NCBI RefSeq assembly: GCF_037975245.1
Contig: NC_092577.1
Coordinates: 18,292,398 to 18,356,397, forward strand
Direction of reading: 5' to 3'
Origin: Apostichopus japonicus
Taxonomy: Eukaryota; Echinodermata; Holothuroidea; Aspidochirotida; Stichopodidae
DNA: 64,000 nucleotides
The notes beneath the pieces were generated by a model that had not been told where the DNA came from, did not search any database, and saw only the letters and a list, made by a program, of their open reading frames with translations. The position numbers and the translations under genes were made by a program. Below, one piece after another: positions 44,965 through 55,685 of the stretch. How positions within the stretch are numbered: the stretch's first letter is position 1; each line of letters starts with the position of its first letter.

Positions 44965-47329
44965 TTAATTCGATATACAAGTTTTTGGCGGATTCCGTCC
45001 ACTGTCGTTTTTTAGGAACACGAACTTAGTGGTCGCGTGCTCGTCCAAAGTCTCGTTCACCTGTCTGGTCGTCGGGGTCGACTTCGAGGCCAAAAAATGC
45101 AAAAAAGAAGTCGCAGTAGTCTCGTCATTGTGTGTCCAAACTGTCTCGTCCTCAGGGGTCTTTTCTGTCCTATGCCTAATGCCAGTCCACATCCGACTGC
45201 TTTCCGTCCCGTCTGTCGTCGTCGATTGCATGTCGGTGTCCTGCAAGAAAGCAAAACAAAGAAAAAACATAACCATAAGATCTCTGATTCCTCTTCCTCG
45301 TTGCCGTTTCTTATGAAGGGTTATTTACCTGGTCAGTCTTTGTCATAGTTCCCGCGCGTGGAAACTTAACGCCACTGGGTCCTGGCCCGTATGTCGGCGT
45401 CTTGCTCTGTGCAATAACAAAGAAAAAAAAACACGTTTAACACGTTTGATTATGGTACCTTCTGTGTGGTTGAAAACGAAATTTTAGGTTATAACTCGTA
45501 CCTTCTCAGTCACGCATCTTATGACCTCGGCAGCCGCGACGGCGTTCTGGCTCACCAGATAATATATTTTTTTACTTTTTCTGTGTGGGTCATGTGAGAG
45601 GCCAATGTTTTCAGTGACTCTGGTTGTTCTTCAAAGCACTGAAAAATAAGTCACATAAAGCCATTAACACCGGTTTAGAATGTTAACGCTAAGAAAGAAA
45701 TATAATACAAAAAAAAGTTTTCTATTTCAATACATCATTTTTTCCTACCTTGGAGACTATCGTTTTTTTCAGCAGTGTGGTTGAAATGTGGCTTTTAAGG
45801 CCAGCGTTCAACCAACACGAACTTATGCATTTGGTTACCCTCTTTGATAAAATCGGGGCGCCGGTGGTGTAGGACAACCACTTCGGTCCCATGACCTTCT
45901 CGAACTGGTTTATGGGTATTCTACCTCTGTGGGAGAATTCAAGCAAAAAGAAAAAAACGGTGCTTAGTTTGTTACGAAGCTTGCAAATTGTGGTGCCGAT
46001 GACATATTACAATAGGACATGGCTTTACCTTATCTCCTCCACGTAAAAAGTAAGGTCCATGTACAACTCGCTCTTGAGAGCGAGGGTTGCTGCCCCGTAT
46101 GTGGTGGCGGTCTTATGATCAGACACCAACATCGTCCACACGTCGTCTCCCATTGAATTCCTCTGACGCCGAGCCCGGATGAGGTTTTCAGCCGTCATGT
46201 TTGCAACGGCTGACGCCCTCTGCCTGTTCGCCAGGACCACCTCCTGCATTAAATAATTTCTGACCTCGTTGTGGACGTTCTGATCTATCTCTCCCTCTCT
46301 GTCAGTGATTCGCAGCTGCGCCTGAACGGTTTTGCGATAGGCGGATTTATTGAACGTCTGTAAAATAAAACGGAAGGTAAATTAGAAATAAATTTTATTC
46401 GCATTCGATTGTGTGAGATCGAAGACATCGATAAGTAATATTCTCCCCTCTTTTATTACTTAGAGCGATGTCTGAGCTATCTGTTAGAAGCTCCTCCGCC
46501 TCCATCCGACCCTCTCTCATCTTCCTCTTTTTATACACAGAGGACTTGATCCCAGCAAGGCAATTCTCTGCCTCTTCGAATGTGTCACTTTCAAATATTT
46601 TCTCCAGCCGCAGCCACTTGGCAACCTTCAGGAATGAAAAAATGTAGGCAGCAACGGTACCCGGCTGCTAGGCTCGTTGCTCCGGCATCTTGGCGAAAAT
46701 CTCGTTTATGTGTTTCCTTTGTAAAAACTGGGCAATCGTCCCATCACCGAATTGATCCATTCGTGTGACTTTCCTCACGTGCTCGGCGGAGTTTTCGGCA
46801 TCTAACGAGTCGCCTCGCCCCGGAGCCATTTCTTGTATTTTGAGGTGTGAGTACGTATCATGCCCCCTTTGCTCCCTCCTTTCTCCGGCTCTTCGTTATC
46901 CTCGTCCTCGTACTCCTTGTCGTCCCCTTTCTCCTCCACAATCTCCACAGTCTCCTCCTCGTCCATCTCCTCCTCCTCCTGAGTCATCAGATGAGGTCAC
47001 CGGCAGGTCTTTCATCCTGCGGCGAATCCTCTTGCGCTCTTTCTTTGGTGCATGTTGGTGGACCCTATACATATGTTTTGTCACGTCCCCTCTGTACACC
47101 AGGCAGATTGGGCATTGCTTCAATCCGACCTGGTTGTGGAAATCCCGTGCCTCTTTCTCCTTCTGCACCGCAACCATATCGTTTCTAGTATTTTGTTTAT
47201 TTTGTGGGCCTGGCGAATATGCCTCGGTAACTTGACAAATGACTTCTGGCAGATGGGGCACTCCTTTGCGGTGGGATTCCTATTGAGCCTCTCCGGCCTC
47301 CCTGCATCCTCTACAGATGAATCAGACAT
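44965..47329 (-). pseudogene. Crypton-like tyrosine recombinase with C2H2 fingers, multi-exon
   Basis: Minus strand. ATG at 47329, finger CPICQKSFVKLPRHIRQAH, then in a shifted frame CPICLVYRGDVTKHMYRVHQ, an acidic linker, and a core-binding-like part (MDQFGDGTIAQFL, then TVAAYIFSFLKVAKWL) at about 46780-46600 with a TAG between. The catalytic exons are 46357-46029 (SDHKTATTYG), 45926-45749, 45638-45502, 45406-45329 and 45240-44965. In 45638-45502 LASHMTHTEKVKKY leads to the active-site tyrosine region, where a 2-bp surplus (TATATTAT for TATTAT) shifts the frame before LVSQNAVAAAEVI. Removing 2 bp makes that exon divisible by three. Such enzymes cut and rejoin DNA through a tyrosine. The family call is from motif order. 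Confidence 0.72.
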
Positions 47330-47785
47330 TCTGTGTAGAAAATGTTGGAAAAAATGAATCCACAAAACTATGTTTTTTATGATAATTAAATTGTATTTAA
47401 TTTTATGTTAATTGTATTTAAATCGGCTATTTGTGCCTAATATGTAAACGGTGATCAAAACAAAATGGTTGTTAAAATGCTCCGTAGACTCGTCACGTGA
47501 CCACGTTACAGGTTAATGACCTCGTGTGTTAGTCAGTAAACCTAAAACCTAACCTAACCTTTACCCTATCCCTAACTGAACGTGACCATTAATCCTCCGT
47601 TTAAATAGTGAAAAATGATCTCTTTGTTTTCAACTATACTAGTACCTACCTAAATCTACAGAAGTTCCGGTTCAAAGCAAGGGTGATTGAATGTTTTCTG
47701 GATGGTTTTAATCTGCGCGTGGTTGATAGCGAGGTGTTTGCTTCAATGGTGGCCTTGAATGGACATAATTTACTCACGCTAAAGG
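47330..47785. other. Spacer upstream of Crypton-like copy 1
   Basis: Likely includes the element 5' region. A few CCTAA words near 47545-47580 are too short to be a telomeric array. No other gene is visible. Confidence 0.4.
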
Positions 47786-48163
47786 GCCCGAAAAATGGAT
47801 TTCGTCACAGGGGGTAATCGATGCCAAGGATCCCAAATCTGCAACTCCCAGCTCCCTATCTGCTTCCGTTCCCCACCCCCTTGGGCTCCTGCCCCCCTCC
47901 CAATGGTTTTTGGCCCCCACGCCCCCACACAACACCCAATTCCAAAATTAACTTCAGATTCGTGATCAGCGGGTCGAGAACAACCAGAAAAGATATACAT
48001 TGCCCGTCTTTGCGAAAAAAATTAGTTTCACCCCAAAAAACCATAACCCCTTACGGTTTTTACCGAAATTGCCCAAAAATGGATTTCGTCAAAATTACCT
48101 CACAGGGGTAATCGATGCCCAGGAGCCCAAATCTGCAACTCCCAGGTCCACATCTGCTTCCGT
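47786..48163. repeat. Two-copy 285-bp spaced repeat
   Basis: The words AATGGATTTCGTC, GGGGTAATCGATGCC and CCCAAATCTGCAACTCCCAG at 47786-47870 recur at 48071-48163, exactly 285 bp later. The second copy has a small insertion after CGTC. This is probably a partial tandem duplication of a satellite-like unit. Confidence 0.75.
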
Positions 48164-48479
48164 TCGGGAGATACGTGGTCCCAGAGGACCCGATAGAAAT
48201 ACGTGTTCTTCATACGTGCAAAAGTTGGAAAACCCCCTCTTGTCAACCCCCCCTCCTGTCCTCTCTGAAGAACCCATCGATATGAAATTTTGACGTGTAG
48301 TAGAAGACACCCCCGTCTTCGTCATACATCAATTTCGTGTAATTATCTGACCGGAAAAGGCTCTTTGTCTATATGATTTGTACTTGCGTCAAAAATAGGT
48401 GTTTTTGTCTTGAAAAGTTAAAGTACCTCTTTTCGGTACCCCTACCTTTCCACCGAGGGTATGTGACGGGGGTGAATTT

Positions 48480-49306
48480 TGGTTATGCGGGAGACGAGAG
48501 TCGTAGCTACGTGTAGACAACTCATACGGTAGCATTAATTTTCGGGAAGGGGGTATATTCTATACGTTTTTGAGGTCCTCCCCCCCCCCCAAATAGCTGT
48601 TTTTCACCGGTAGTAGCTATGATAACCCTAATCAAGGACGAGCCGACGTCAACATTTGAAAGAAGACAGAAACAGAAATGTTGAAGTTACTTCTTCTATT
48701 CAACTACGAAAGACTGAAATGAAATGTAACTCGTTAACTCCCCACACCCCCTGTAAAAACTGTACTCCCCACACCCCCCATGTAAAAACTACTCCCCACA
48801 CACCCCCTGTTAAAACTTTACTCCCCACACCCCCCTGTAAAAACTTGAATGTCCTCGCTCACCCATCCCCACTCCCCCCTCCCCCGTCCCCAATGCTGTC
48901 TCATAAAAAGTATCATGTTGTTTACTTTAGCTTATTAATTCGATATACAAGTGTTTGGCGGATTCCGTCCACTGTCGTTTTTTAGGAACACGAACTTAGT
49001 GGTCGCGTGCTCGTCCAAAGTCTCGTTCACCTGTCTGGTCGTCGGGGTCGACTTCGAGGCAAAAAAATTGCAAAAAAGAAGTCGCAGTAGTCTCGTCATT
49101 GTGTGTCCAAACTGTCTCGTCCTCAGGGGTCTTTTCTGTCCTATGCCTAATGCCAGTCCACATCCGACTGCTTTCCGTCCCGTCTGTCGTCGTCGATTGC
49201 TTGTCGGTGTCCTGCAAGAAAGCAAAACAAAGAAAAAATTGGTGTTTTCACCGGTAGTAGCTATGATAACCCTAAAGAAGGACGCCAGCACCGACGTCAA
49301 CATTTG
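48480..49306 (-). mobile_element. Crypton-like element, copy 2, 3' end only
   Basis: 48480-49238 matches the 3' part of copy 1 (about 44475-45275), including the last coding exon (minus strand, about 49202-48936, DTDKQSTTTDG onwards). A one- to two-base change in an A-rich run alters the frame. At 49239 it joins another partial copy of the TTTTCACCGGTAGTAGCTATG segment (to about 49306), which in copy 1 lies near 44597-44660. The upstream recombinase exons are absent, so this copy is non-autonomous. Confidence 0.75.
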
Positions 49307-50690
49307 AGCAGCTTTTTTACCACCTTAGGTCAAATGGAAATCAGGCAAAGTTATAATCGATGGATAGCCCTATCTGTGACTTTTTTTATCACCGGATGTC
49401 CCATTCCCACCGGGTCCCCCGCTTTGGATGTAGCGTGACGTCACATCGACCCACTTTTTCGACTCATCTGTACCCATATCTCAAGAACAGAACATCCGAT
49501 CGTTTCCAAGTTTTCTAAGTTCTGACGTCATCGGTGATGGCGCTATTTTCGGGGAAAAATTGAAATTCACCCAATATGCTCAAAATTTCAGATTTAGGTA
49601 GAACTAATAAATTATACATTATATAAACGTCGTTTCAATCAATTCCGGTCTTTGATTAGTTTTTTAGATTTTTTTAAATTATTTTCTCATTAATATTTTA
49701 TTTTGGCAGCCATTTTGTCAAACATTGATGAATTTTTTTAAATTCACACAATCGATAGAACATGTCCTGACATATTTTTGCTGCTATTCAAAATGGCACT
49801 CGGTTATCTAGTTTTGCAATAATCGACGATATTGCGTTTGGTGACGTCACTTCCGGTCAGAATAAAAAAGAGTCAGAACCGGAACTTATTTTGTACAGAA
49901 TCAAGTGATAAGTCTTCGGTGTGAGTTACATGTTCATAGCTCATTCCTCCCGTCTCAGAAACGGACCCCTAGGTAAAACTTTAAAGCGCCCTCATTCAGA
50001 AAGTAAACGACCTGAAACAAGTTTAAGATAATCACGTGACAGTCCACATCGAGTTACATCACGACACCAATGTGTGTCCCGAAAAATTATATCGTGTACA
50101 CACAGGAGTCGAATATGCTAACCCTAAGCTAACCCCAGGGGTTTGGGTTAACTTTGAGCGGCAGCCATCTTGGATTGGTATGACCTTAGGTTAAAAAAAT
50201 CTTTATGACCATTTTTGGTGGTGCGACTAACCATATCCAATAAAAAATATCAAAAATTTATGATTTGAATTTTTGACCTTTGACCGAAATTTTTCAGGTG
50301 ACCATTCCTTATGACCTCACACGTCATCGTTGCAAGTTTCGTGGAAATCGGTCGCTCTCGCGATCTTTGACCTTTTGTGGAAGGAACGACAGTTTTGACC
50401 TTTCACCCTTTATAACACATGAACCGGAAGTGACATATACTTGCCCTTTGCATATGTCAGTGCCTTATTGACCCTTAACAATCACAGAGGTGAAAGTTTA
50501 CGATTTTCGACCTGAACCCTAGGGGTAGTGATTTTTCAAAAGTAGTAAATTAGTATAGTAAATCACTTGAATTTTATGGCTTTAATAAAAAGTCATGTGA
50601 CCCAAACTGACCGGAAGTGTTGGTGGGTGTACAGTGACAACAGTTCAGCCCTTTGACGAAATATCGGCTCCCTGTAACCCCCACTTTTGG
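49307..50690. other. Repeat-rich non-coding stretch
   Basis: Contains scattered GTGACGTCAC/CTTCCGGTCA and TTTGACC words characteristic of degenerate dispersed repeats. No coding feature was recognised. Confidence 0.45.
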
Positions 50691-51755
50691 AGATAGACCC
50701 CAAAAAATGGACACTCGGGACCTGGAAATGGACACTCGGGACTCAGGCACCTACAACACTAAATTCTGGAAATACCTACTTTTATACTTTGGGGCGTTAC
50801 CATGGTTACAAGGTCAGTCCGATTTATCCCATCTATTCAGGGTACCACCGCTGGGGTGTCTTCTTTCTAAAATATTATGAAACTTGTAGGTGCGTTTCTT
50901 CCCCGGGGTGATAGGGGGGTCATTTTGAACAAAATCCTAAAAATTCCGACTTTCTACCTTGGAGCGTTACCATGGTTACTTGGGTAGTCCGATTATGGCC
51001 ATCTTTTCAGGTTACCACCGCTAGGGTGTCCTCTTTCTAAAATACGATGAAACTTCTACGTGCGTTTCTTCTCCGGGTGATAGGGGGGTCATTTTGAAAA
51101 AATAAATCCAAAAAATTCCTATCCTCCTAATTTTGAGCGTTACCATGGTTACTAGGTCAGTCCGAATTACCCAATCTTTTCAGTGTACCACCGCTAGGGT
51201 GTCCCCTTTCCAATATTAGAATAAAACTCCTAGGTTTGTCACTTCTCCGGGGTGGTAGGGGGGTCATTTGAATTAATTCCGAATAGGTCATAATAATTAG
51301 TGTTATTATGCACGGGAAAATCCCGACCCTTCTACTCTGGAGCGTTACCATGGTTACTGGGGTGGTCCGATTACGGCCATCTTTTGAGGGTACCACCGCT
51401 AGGGTGTCCCCTTCCCACATTTGAATACAACTTGTAGGTGGGTCTCTTCTCTGGGGTGGTAGGGGTCATTTTGAAAAAAATCCGAAAAGGTCATAATAAT
51501 TAGTGTTACTATGTACGGGAAAATCAAGACCCTTCTAATTTGGAGCGTTACCATGGTTACTGGGGTGATCCGACTACGGCCATCTTTTTGGGGTACCACC
51601 GCTAGGGTGTCCCCTTTCCAAAATAGGATGAAACTCGTAGGTGCATCTCTTCTCCGGGGTGGTAGGGGGGTCATTTTGGACAAAATCCGAAAAGGTCATA
51701 ATAATTAGTGTTACTATGTACGGGAAAATCAAGACCCTTCTACTCGGGAGCGTTA
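50691..51755. repeat. Satellite-like array, right cluster, left of Harbinger
   Basis: At least five units with GCGTTACCATGGTTAC, CCATCTTTT, ACCACCGCTAGGGTGTC, TCTCCGGGG and GGGGGTCATTTTGA follow at intervals of roughly 165-210 bp (cores near 50793, 50963, 51137, 51343 and 51545). A sixth core is split at GCGTTA|CCATGG by the Harbinger insertion. Units differ by small indels and point changes. Short open frames across the units are artefacts of the repetition. Confidence 0.88.
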
Positions 51756-51772
51756 TGGTGCGGTCCCAGTGC

Positions 51773-52172
51773 CGACCTTGCGCTACTCGACCTACTCGAC
51801 CTGAAGGACGAGTTGGTCGAGTTTGAGATCGAGTTAGGTCGAGTTAGGTCTAGTCAAGTCTACTAAGTTTTTGAAAAATTTTTGACATGTCAAAAATTTT
51901 GGCCGATTTCCTCATCGACCTTGTGTCGGAGATGGGGTCGAGACCAGGTCGAGAATAGGTCGAGGTAGGTCGAGAATAGGTTCGAGGTAGGTCGATTAGA
52001 GGTCGGGTTCGAGGTCGAGCTGGCCTGACATGCCGATCTGTGTTCGCCTCTGAATCGATCTGTACAGACTTGTTCTCGACCTTAACTCGACCTGGGCTCG
52101 ACCAGAAGTCCACCAACTCGACCTGAAGCCGACGTATCTCGACCTCAACTCGACCTAATCGAGTCCGCGCCG
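51773..52172. promoter_or_regulatory. Left subterminal GGTCGAG/CTCGACC motif array
   Basis: About 15-18 copies of GGTCGAG or its complement lie within 400 bp. CTCGACC copies sit at the outer and inner edges and GGTCGAG copies in the middle. Variants such as AGGTCGATT and GGTTCGAGG fill gaps. Subterminal repeats in DNA transposons often bind the transposase or its partner. That role here is inference. Confidence 0.7.
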
Positions 52173-52315
52173 ACCGCATAAATGATTGTCAACTTCCCAA
52201 CTGCTTCATCAGAGTCAAACATTCCCTTTTGTTTCGAAAATAACTTTTTTTCTTCTTGAAACAACAGGCTCTAGAGAGTTAACATCCATAGCAGATACAT
52301 TCAGAATCATCCAGA

Positions 52316-54905
52316 ATGCCGAAGGGACAAGGTGACATCGGCAAGGGCAAGGGGAAAGCTCCACCCAGGCGGGGCACCAGGAAGTCACGCAAAAAGCGTA
52401 CCTTTCCCGCAGATGGTATGTTATTTAGATTATTTGTTTTTATGTAGATACCATGAATGTATACTATGGAATTTTGTAAAAATGTTTATGCTAAGTATCA
52501 TGTGGAATGTGGAATGTGTGTTATAATTGTGTGAAAAGTAAAAAAAAAATCTGAACAATATTTTGAAAAGACTCACAAATGTTTAAATTTCCTTTAACGT
52601 TTTTGTAATGAACCGTTCGTTTTTCACAAGCCCAGAGCCAGCAGCAGGTGCAGGTTGATGTGCACGACGCTCCATCTGCCACAATAGCTGCTAGTCCAGC
52701 TGCAACTCCAACATACAGTGATGACGAGAGCATAGATACAGTTGTTGATCTGGACGACCCAGAGTTTGCAGACAGACGCACAACTCCTCCCATGCCAGAC
52801 TTAAATGAGGTGATTATGGTGTAGAAAAGGGGTTTTATTTTTTATACGCGCTTAGAACACTACGAAAAAAACTGAATGAATATTCCAATGATACCTTTAC
52901 GTTGTACATGACGAAAACATCACTACGCTTGGTATGTAATGTAATCATGATGGGCATCCGTTTTATCATAATTATTGATTTTTATATTTACAATGCTTAT
53001 TTCTTTTCCACAGAAGCGGGCCATGAACAGGATGAAAAGGAGACTGACGCCCGAGGAGGAAGACCATATGGTCGAATGGCTCAAGCAGAATGAGTTCTTG
53101 TACGACAAGACTTCAGAGCGCTTCAAAATGACCAACCAGAAACAGAAGATGTGGGCTGACAAGGAGGAGGAACTGGGCGGCCTCAACCCCGGCGACCTTG
53201 TAAGTACTAACAATATTATATTCAAATGTCTTTATCATAAAACTTAATGAATGTCACTTGATTTTTTAGCAAGTCAAGAGTGGTTCAGGACAGGCTCTGA
53301 TGACGGCCCGACGTCAATGGATTATAGACAAATTCCAGTTCCTGTCACCCCACCTTCATAACATTAGGATTGGCAGAGGCTCCGAGCTGAAGGTAGGCAC
53401 TTAAACTTAACTTCTTTACTATAATAACCCATAAATATTTGTAATAATTCTTGCAATTTATAAACTTATTATGTACAAACTTTGGTGTGTACTTAGTAAA
53501 ATATATAAAACATATAAACTGATGTTAGTAACTGGTATAAATGTTCCATTTTGTTAGGGGACTCGGTCTCAGACAGAAACAGAGACAGAAACAGAAACAG
53601 AGCAGATGGCCATAGATGATGTGGTTGACCCACTCACTTCACCCGCCACAGTTCCTGCAGGATCCAGCAGTTTCACTGGTTCTGTCGGGTCCACTTCCAC
53701 TTCTGCTGCAGTTGCCACAGCCACCCCCACCACAGCCACCCCCTCCACTTCTGACAACATACGGAAGGCTGTACAGGAGCACCTTCACAGGTTGACGGAT
53801 GCCCTTGTAACTCATGAAGATGAGTGGTCAGAGTTATCCCAGTTTGTAAAGTCCTCCATCAGGTCCATGCCAGCCCATCTGCGCGGTGCATGCCGCCAGG
53901 AGATACAAGGAGTTGTTGTCAAGTACCTCAGCATGGGTCTGGATATGGTGAGTACACTCTAAAAATGAGTTTAGGAATTAAACACCTTTTTGCTACCACT
54001 TTGGAAACACGTTTTAACTCGTTTAGGAATTTTACACCAAAGTGTTTCCAAAGTGGTAGCAGAAAAGTGTTTAGAAAAGTGTTGAATTCATAACCACTAG
54101 AGTGCAAAGCCAAAAGAAAAATTCTTAATATGTATATATAATATAATTGCATAAATAATTTTGTCAAAACTAGAAAAGTGTTAACGTTTTATACATGAAC
54201 ATGGTAAAATTGCATAAATATTTAATGTAGAGTTTCTCTTTTCAACCCAAACAGACCACACAGCAGCGACCAGCTCAACAGCCAGCACCACAGCCAGGAA
54301 CAGACTTGGGTGTACTCAACCAGTCCGGTATCCCGTCGGTGTCAACATCACAGCTGTCAACATCACAGCTTGCAACGCTACCACCAAGCACCGACAGCAG
54401 CACCTTCAGACAGCCTACACGAAGTGTACCTGCACCCGTTTCCTCTACAGAAGCAATTGGAGCACCACTGGCAGCCTACTCGCCTGCGCCCCGTAACGTC
54501 CAAGAAAGGCAAGAAATTTAGGACCACATCTTGGCGCAGCAGTTAGCATCCACCAACCGTCCTGTCGGTGATAACTACTACCCTTGGAGGAGCTTTCAGC
54601 CACCCAATGTGCCACCAGTGACGGACGATGGCAATTCTCTCTTCTTTCCGCCTCAGGGCACACGTACCAGACAGGCTGTTGGTGACAGTGGTAACAGTGA
54701 TAACAGTCGTAACTTGCTTGTGCCTATTCCCTCTCCCACTACTAGGATTGCCTCTCCACACCAACCTGCTGCCGCCACCCAGAGGTCCGCCCTGAGCACT
54801 CCCACACCTAGCTTTGACTCCAGTGCTGCAGCAGGTATGTCTTTCAGTCTGCCAAGCGGCCTCTTGGACCCTACACACACCTCAGAAGATCAGTCGCATG
54901 TTTAG
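52316..54905 (+). pseudogene. Harbinger Myb/MADF-like DNA-binding partner, one in-frame TAG
   Basis: Six exons with consistent phases: 52316-52415, 52631-52809, 53014-53199, 53270-53392, 53558-53947 and 54255-54905. The first is strongly basic (RKSRKKR), a likely nuclear signal. The third and fourth encode a helical Myb/SANT/MADF-like domain (RLTPEEEDHMVEWLKQNEFL, then MWADKEEELG, then RQQWIIDKF-like residues). The fifth has a Thr/Ser-rich stretch and a helical block (AVQEHLHRLTDALV). In the last exon a TAG at 54519-54521 stops the frame, which then stays open for 128 more codons with similar Pro/Ser/Gln-rich composition to 54905. Such partners carry Harbinger transposase to the nucleus and to DNA. 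The shorter product may still work, or an unseen intron may remove the TAG. Confidence 0.78.
53980..54072. repeat. Intronic hairpin-forming inverted repeat
   Basis: 53980-54010 and 54042-54072 are inverted copies of about 31 bp with only one or two mismatches (TTTGCTACCACTTTGGAAAC against GTTTCCAAAGTGGTAGCAGA) around a 31-bp loop. A GTTTAGGAATT word precedes the left arm and recurs in the loop. The repeat lies in the last intron of the Harbinger partner gene. Confidence 0.85.
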
Positions 54906-55200
54906 GACTCTCAGCAAGGACTGTGAAAATGGGCAGTAGAACATTATGCATTTTGTCATGACTACTTTGTATTGTTGTTAATTTTTACTTTCAGATTAGA
55001 CAGTTGTTTTATTTGAATAAGTTGGAAACGTTTTTAGGCTTTATTATTGTTTTTATCTTATATATTTTTTTTTTCTTAACATGCATTGCCAAGTGTCAAT
55101 GCAACTTCATCTTGCACGGTTGTTATAAAGTTTGTTTTGTTCATTATGTATATAGTTTACATTGTGGTTTTTGTCGCATGTGCCCATTGTAAATAGTGCA

Positions 55201-55206
55201 AATAAA
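55201..55206 (+). terminator. Polyadenylation signal AATAAA, partner gene
   Basis: AATAAA lies about 300 bp after the last open codon of the plus-strand Harbinger gene, in an AT-rich untranslated region. It is the first canonical hexamer at a suitable distance. Confidence 0.5.
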
Positions 55207-55573
55207 ATAACAAACAAAACAATGAAGAGAAATGAAGAAATAAATAGAAAAAAGGCAAAAGTATGGATTGAAAATAAGAAGGTAATTAAAACCTAGTTGC
55301 CATGATATTTTATATGAAATCTTATATTCTTCTTTTCCCTCTTTATTTGTTCTTTTCTCTTTATTATTTTATGAACACTATTTACAACTGTCCTTTTATA
55401 ATAACACTAAATAAACTTGTGTCAGAGGAAAGGAGAACCAATAAAGAAAAAATAGTAAGGGGAAAAAACGAAAACCAAAGAAAACAGATGGAAAAGAAAA
55501 TTATGACTTATTATGTTTCATCTGGAGACAAAAATCAATGGATAGTATGTTAAAGTGTTGCATTGAATTCCGC

Positions 55574-55579
55574 TTTATT
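55574..55579 (-). terminator. Polyadenylation signal AATAAA, transposase gene
   Basis: On the minus strand AATAAA lies about 107 bp after the transposase stop codon. The two Harbinger genes thus converge, with separate signals about 370 bp apart. Confidence 0.55.
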
Positions 55580-55685
55580 AAACATACATCTAATAAATAC
55601 AAGTAATGCATTATAATTAAGACACGCACAAGTCCCATGAATATAGTAAGTGAAGTAGCCCTTAATATTAGAGTACCCTTTAAGG

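Larger units (their letters stand above)
44475..47329 (-). mobile_element. Crypton-like tyrosine-recombinase element, copy 1
   Basis: A reverse-strand element made of zinc fingers, a core-binding region, a tyrosine-recombinase catalytic region in several exons, and a 3' region. The 3' region, with its last exon, recurs at 48480-49238. Terminal inverted repeats were not seen, as expected for Cryptons. The limits are set by the first start codon (47329) and by where similarity to copy 2 stops (about 44475). Confidence 0.7.

Noticed and set aside
46896-47261. Reverse frame with Gly/Arg/Asp-rich end
   Set aside because: Its first part holds a real zinc finger of the Crypton-like protein, but the Gly-rich end is the wrong frame; the acidic linker in the neighbouring frame is the more plausible product.
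47540-47580. CCTAACC words suggesting telomeric repeats
   Set aside because: Only a few irregular copies; too short and imperfect for an interstitial telomere array.
51157-51683. Overlapping open frames with DTLAVVP and PLPPRR peptides
   Set aside because: The peptides simply follow the satellite units and change frame with them.
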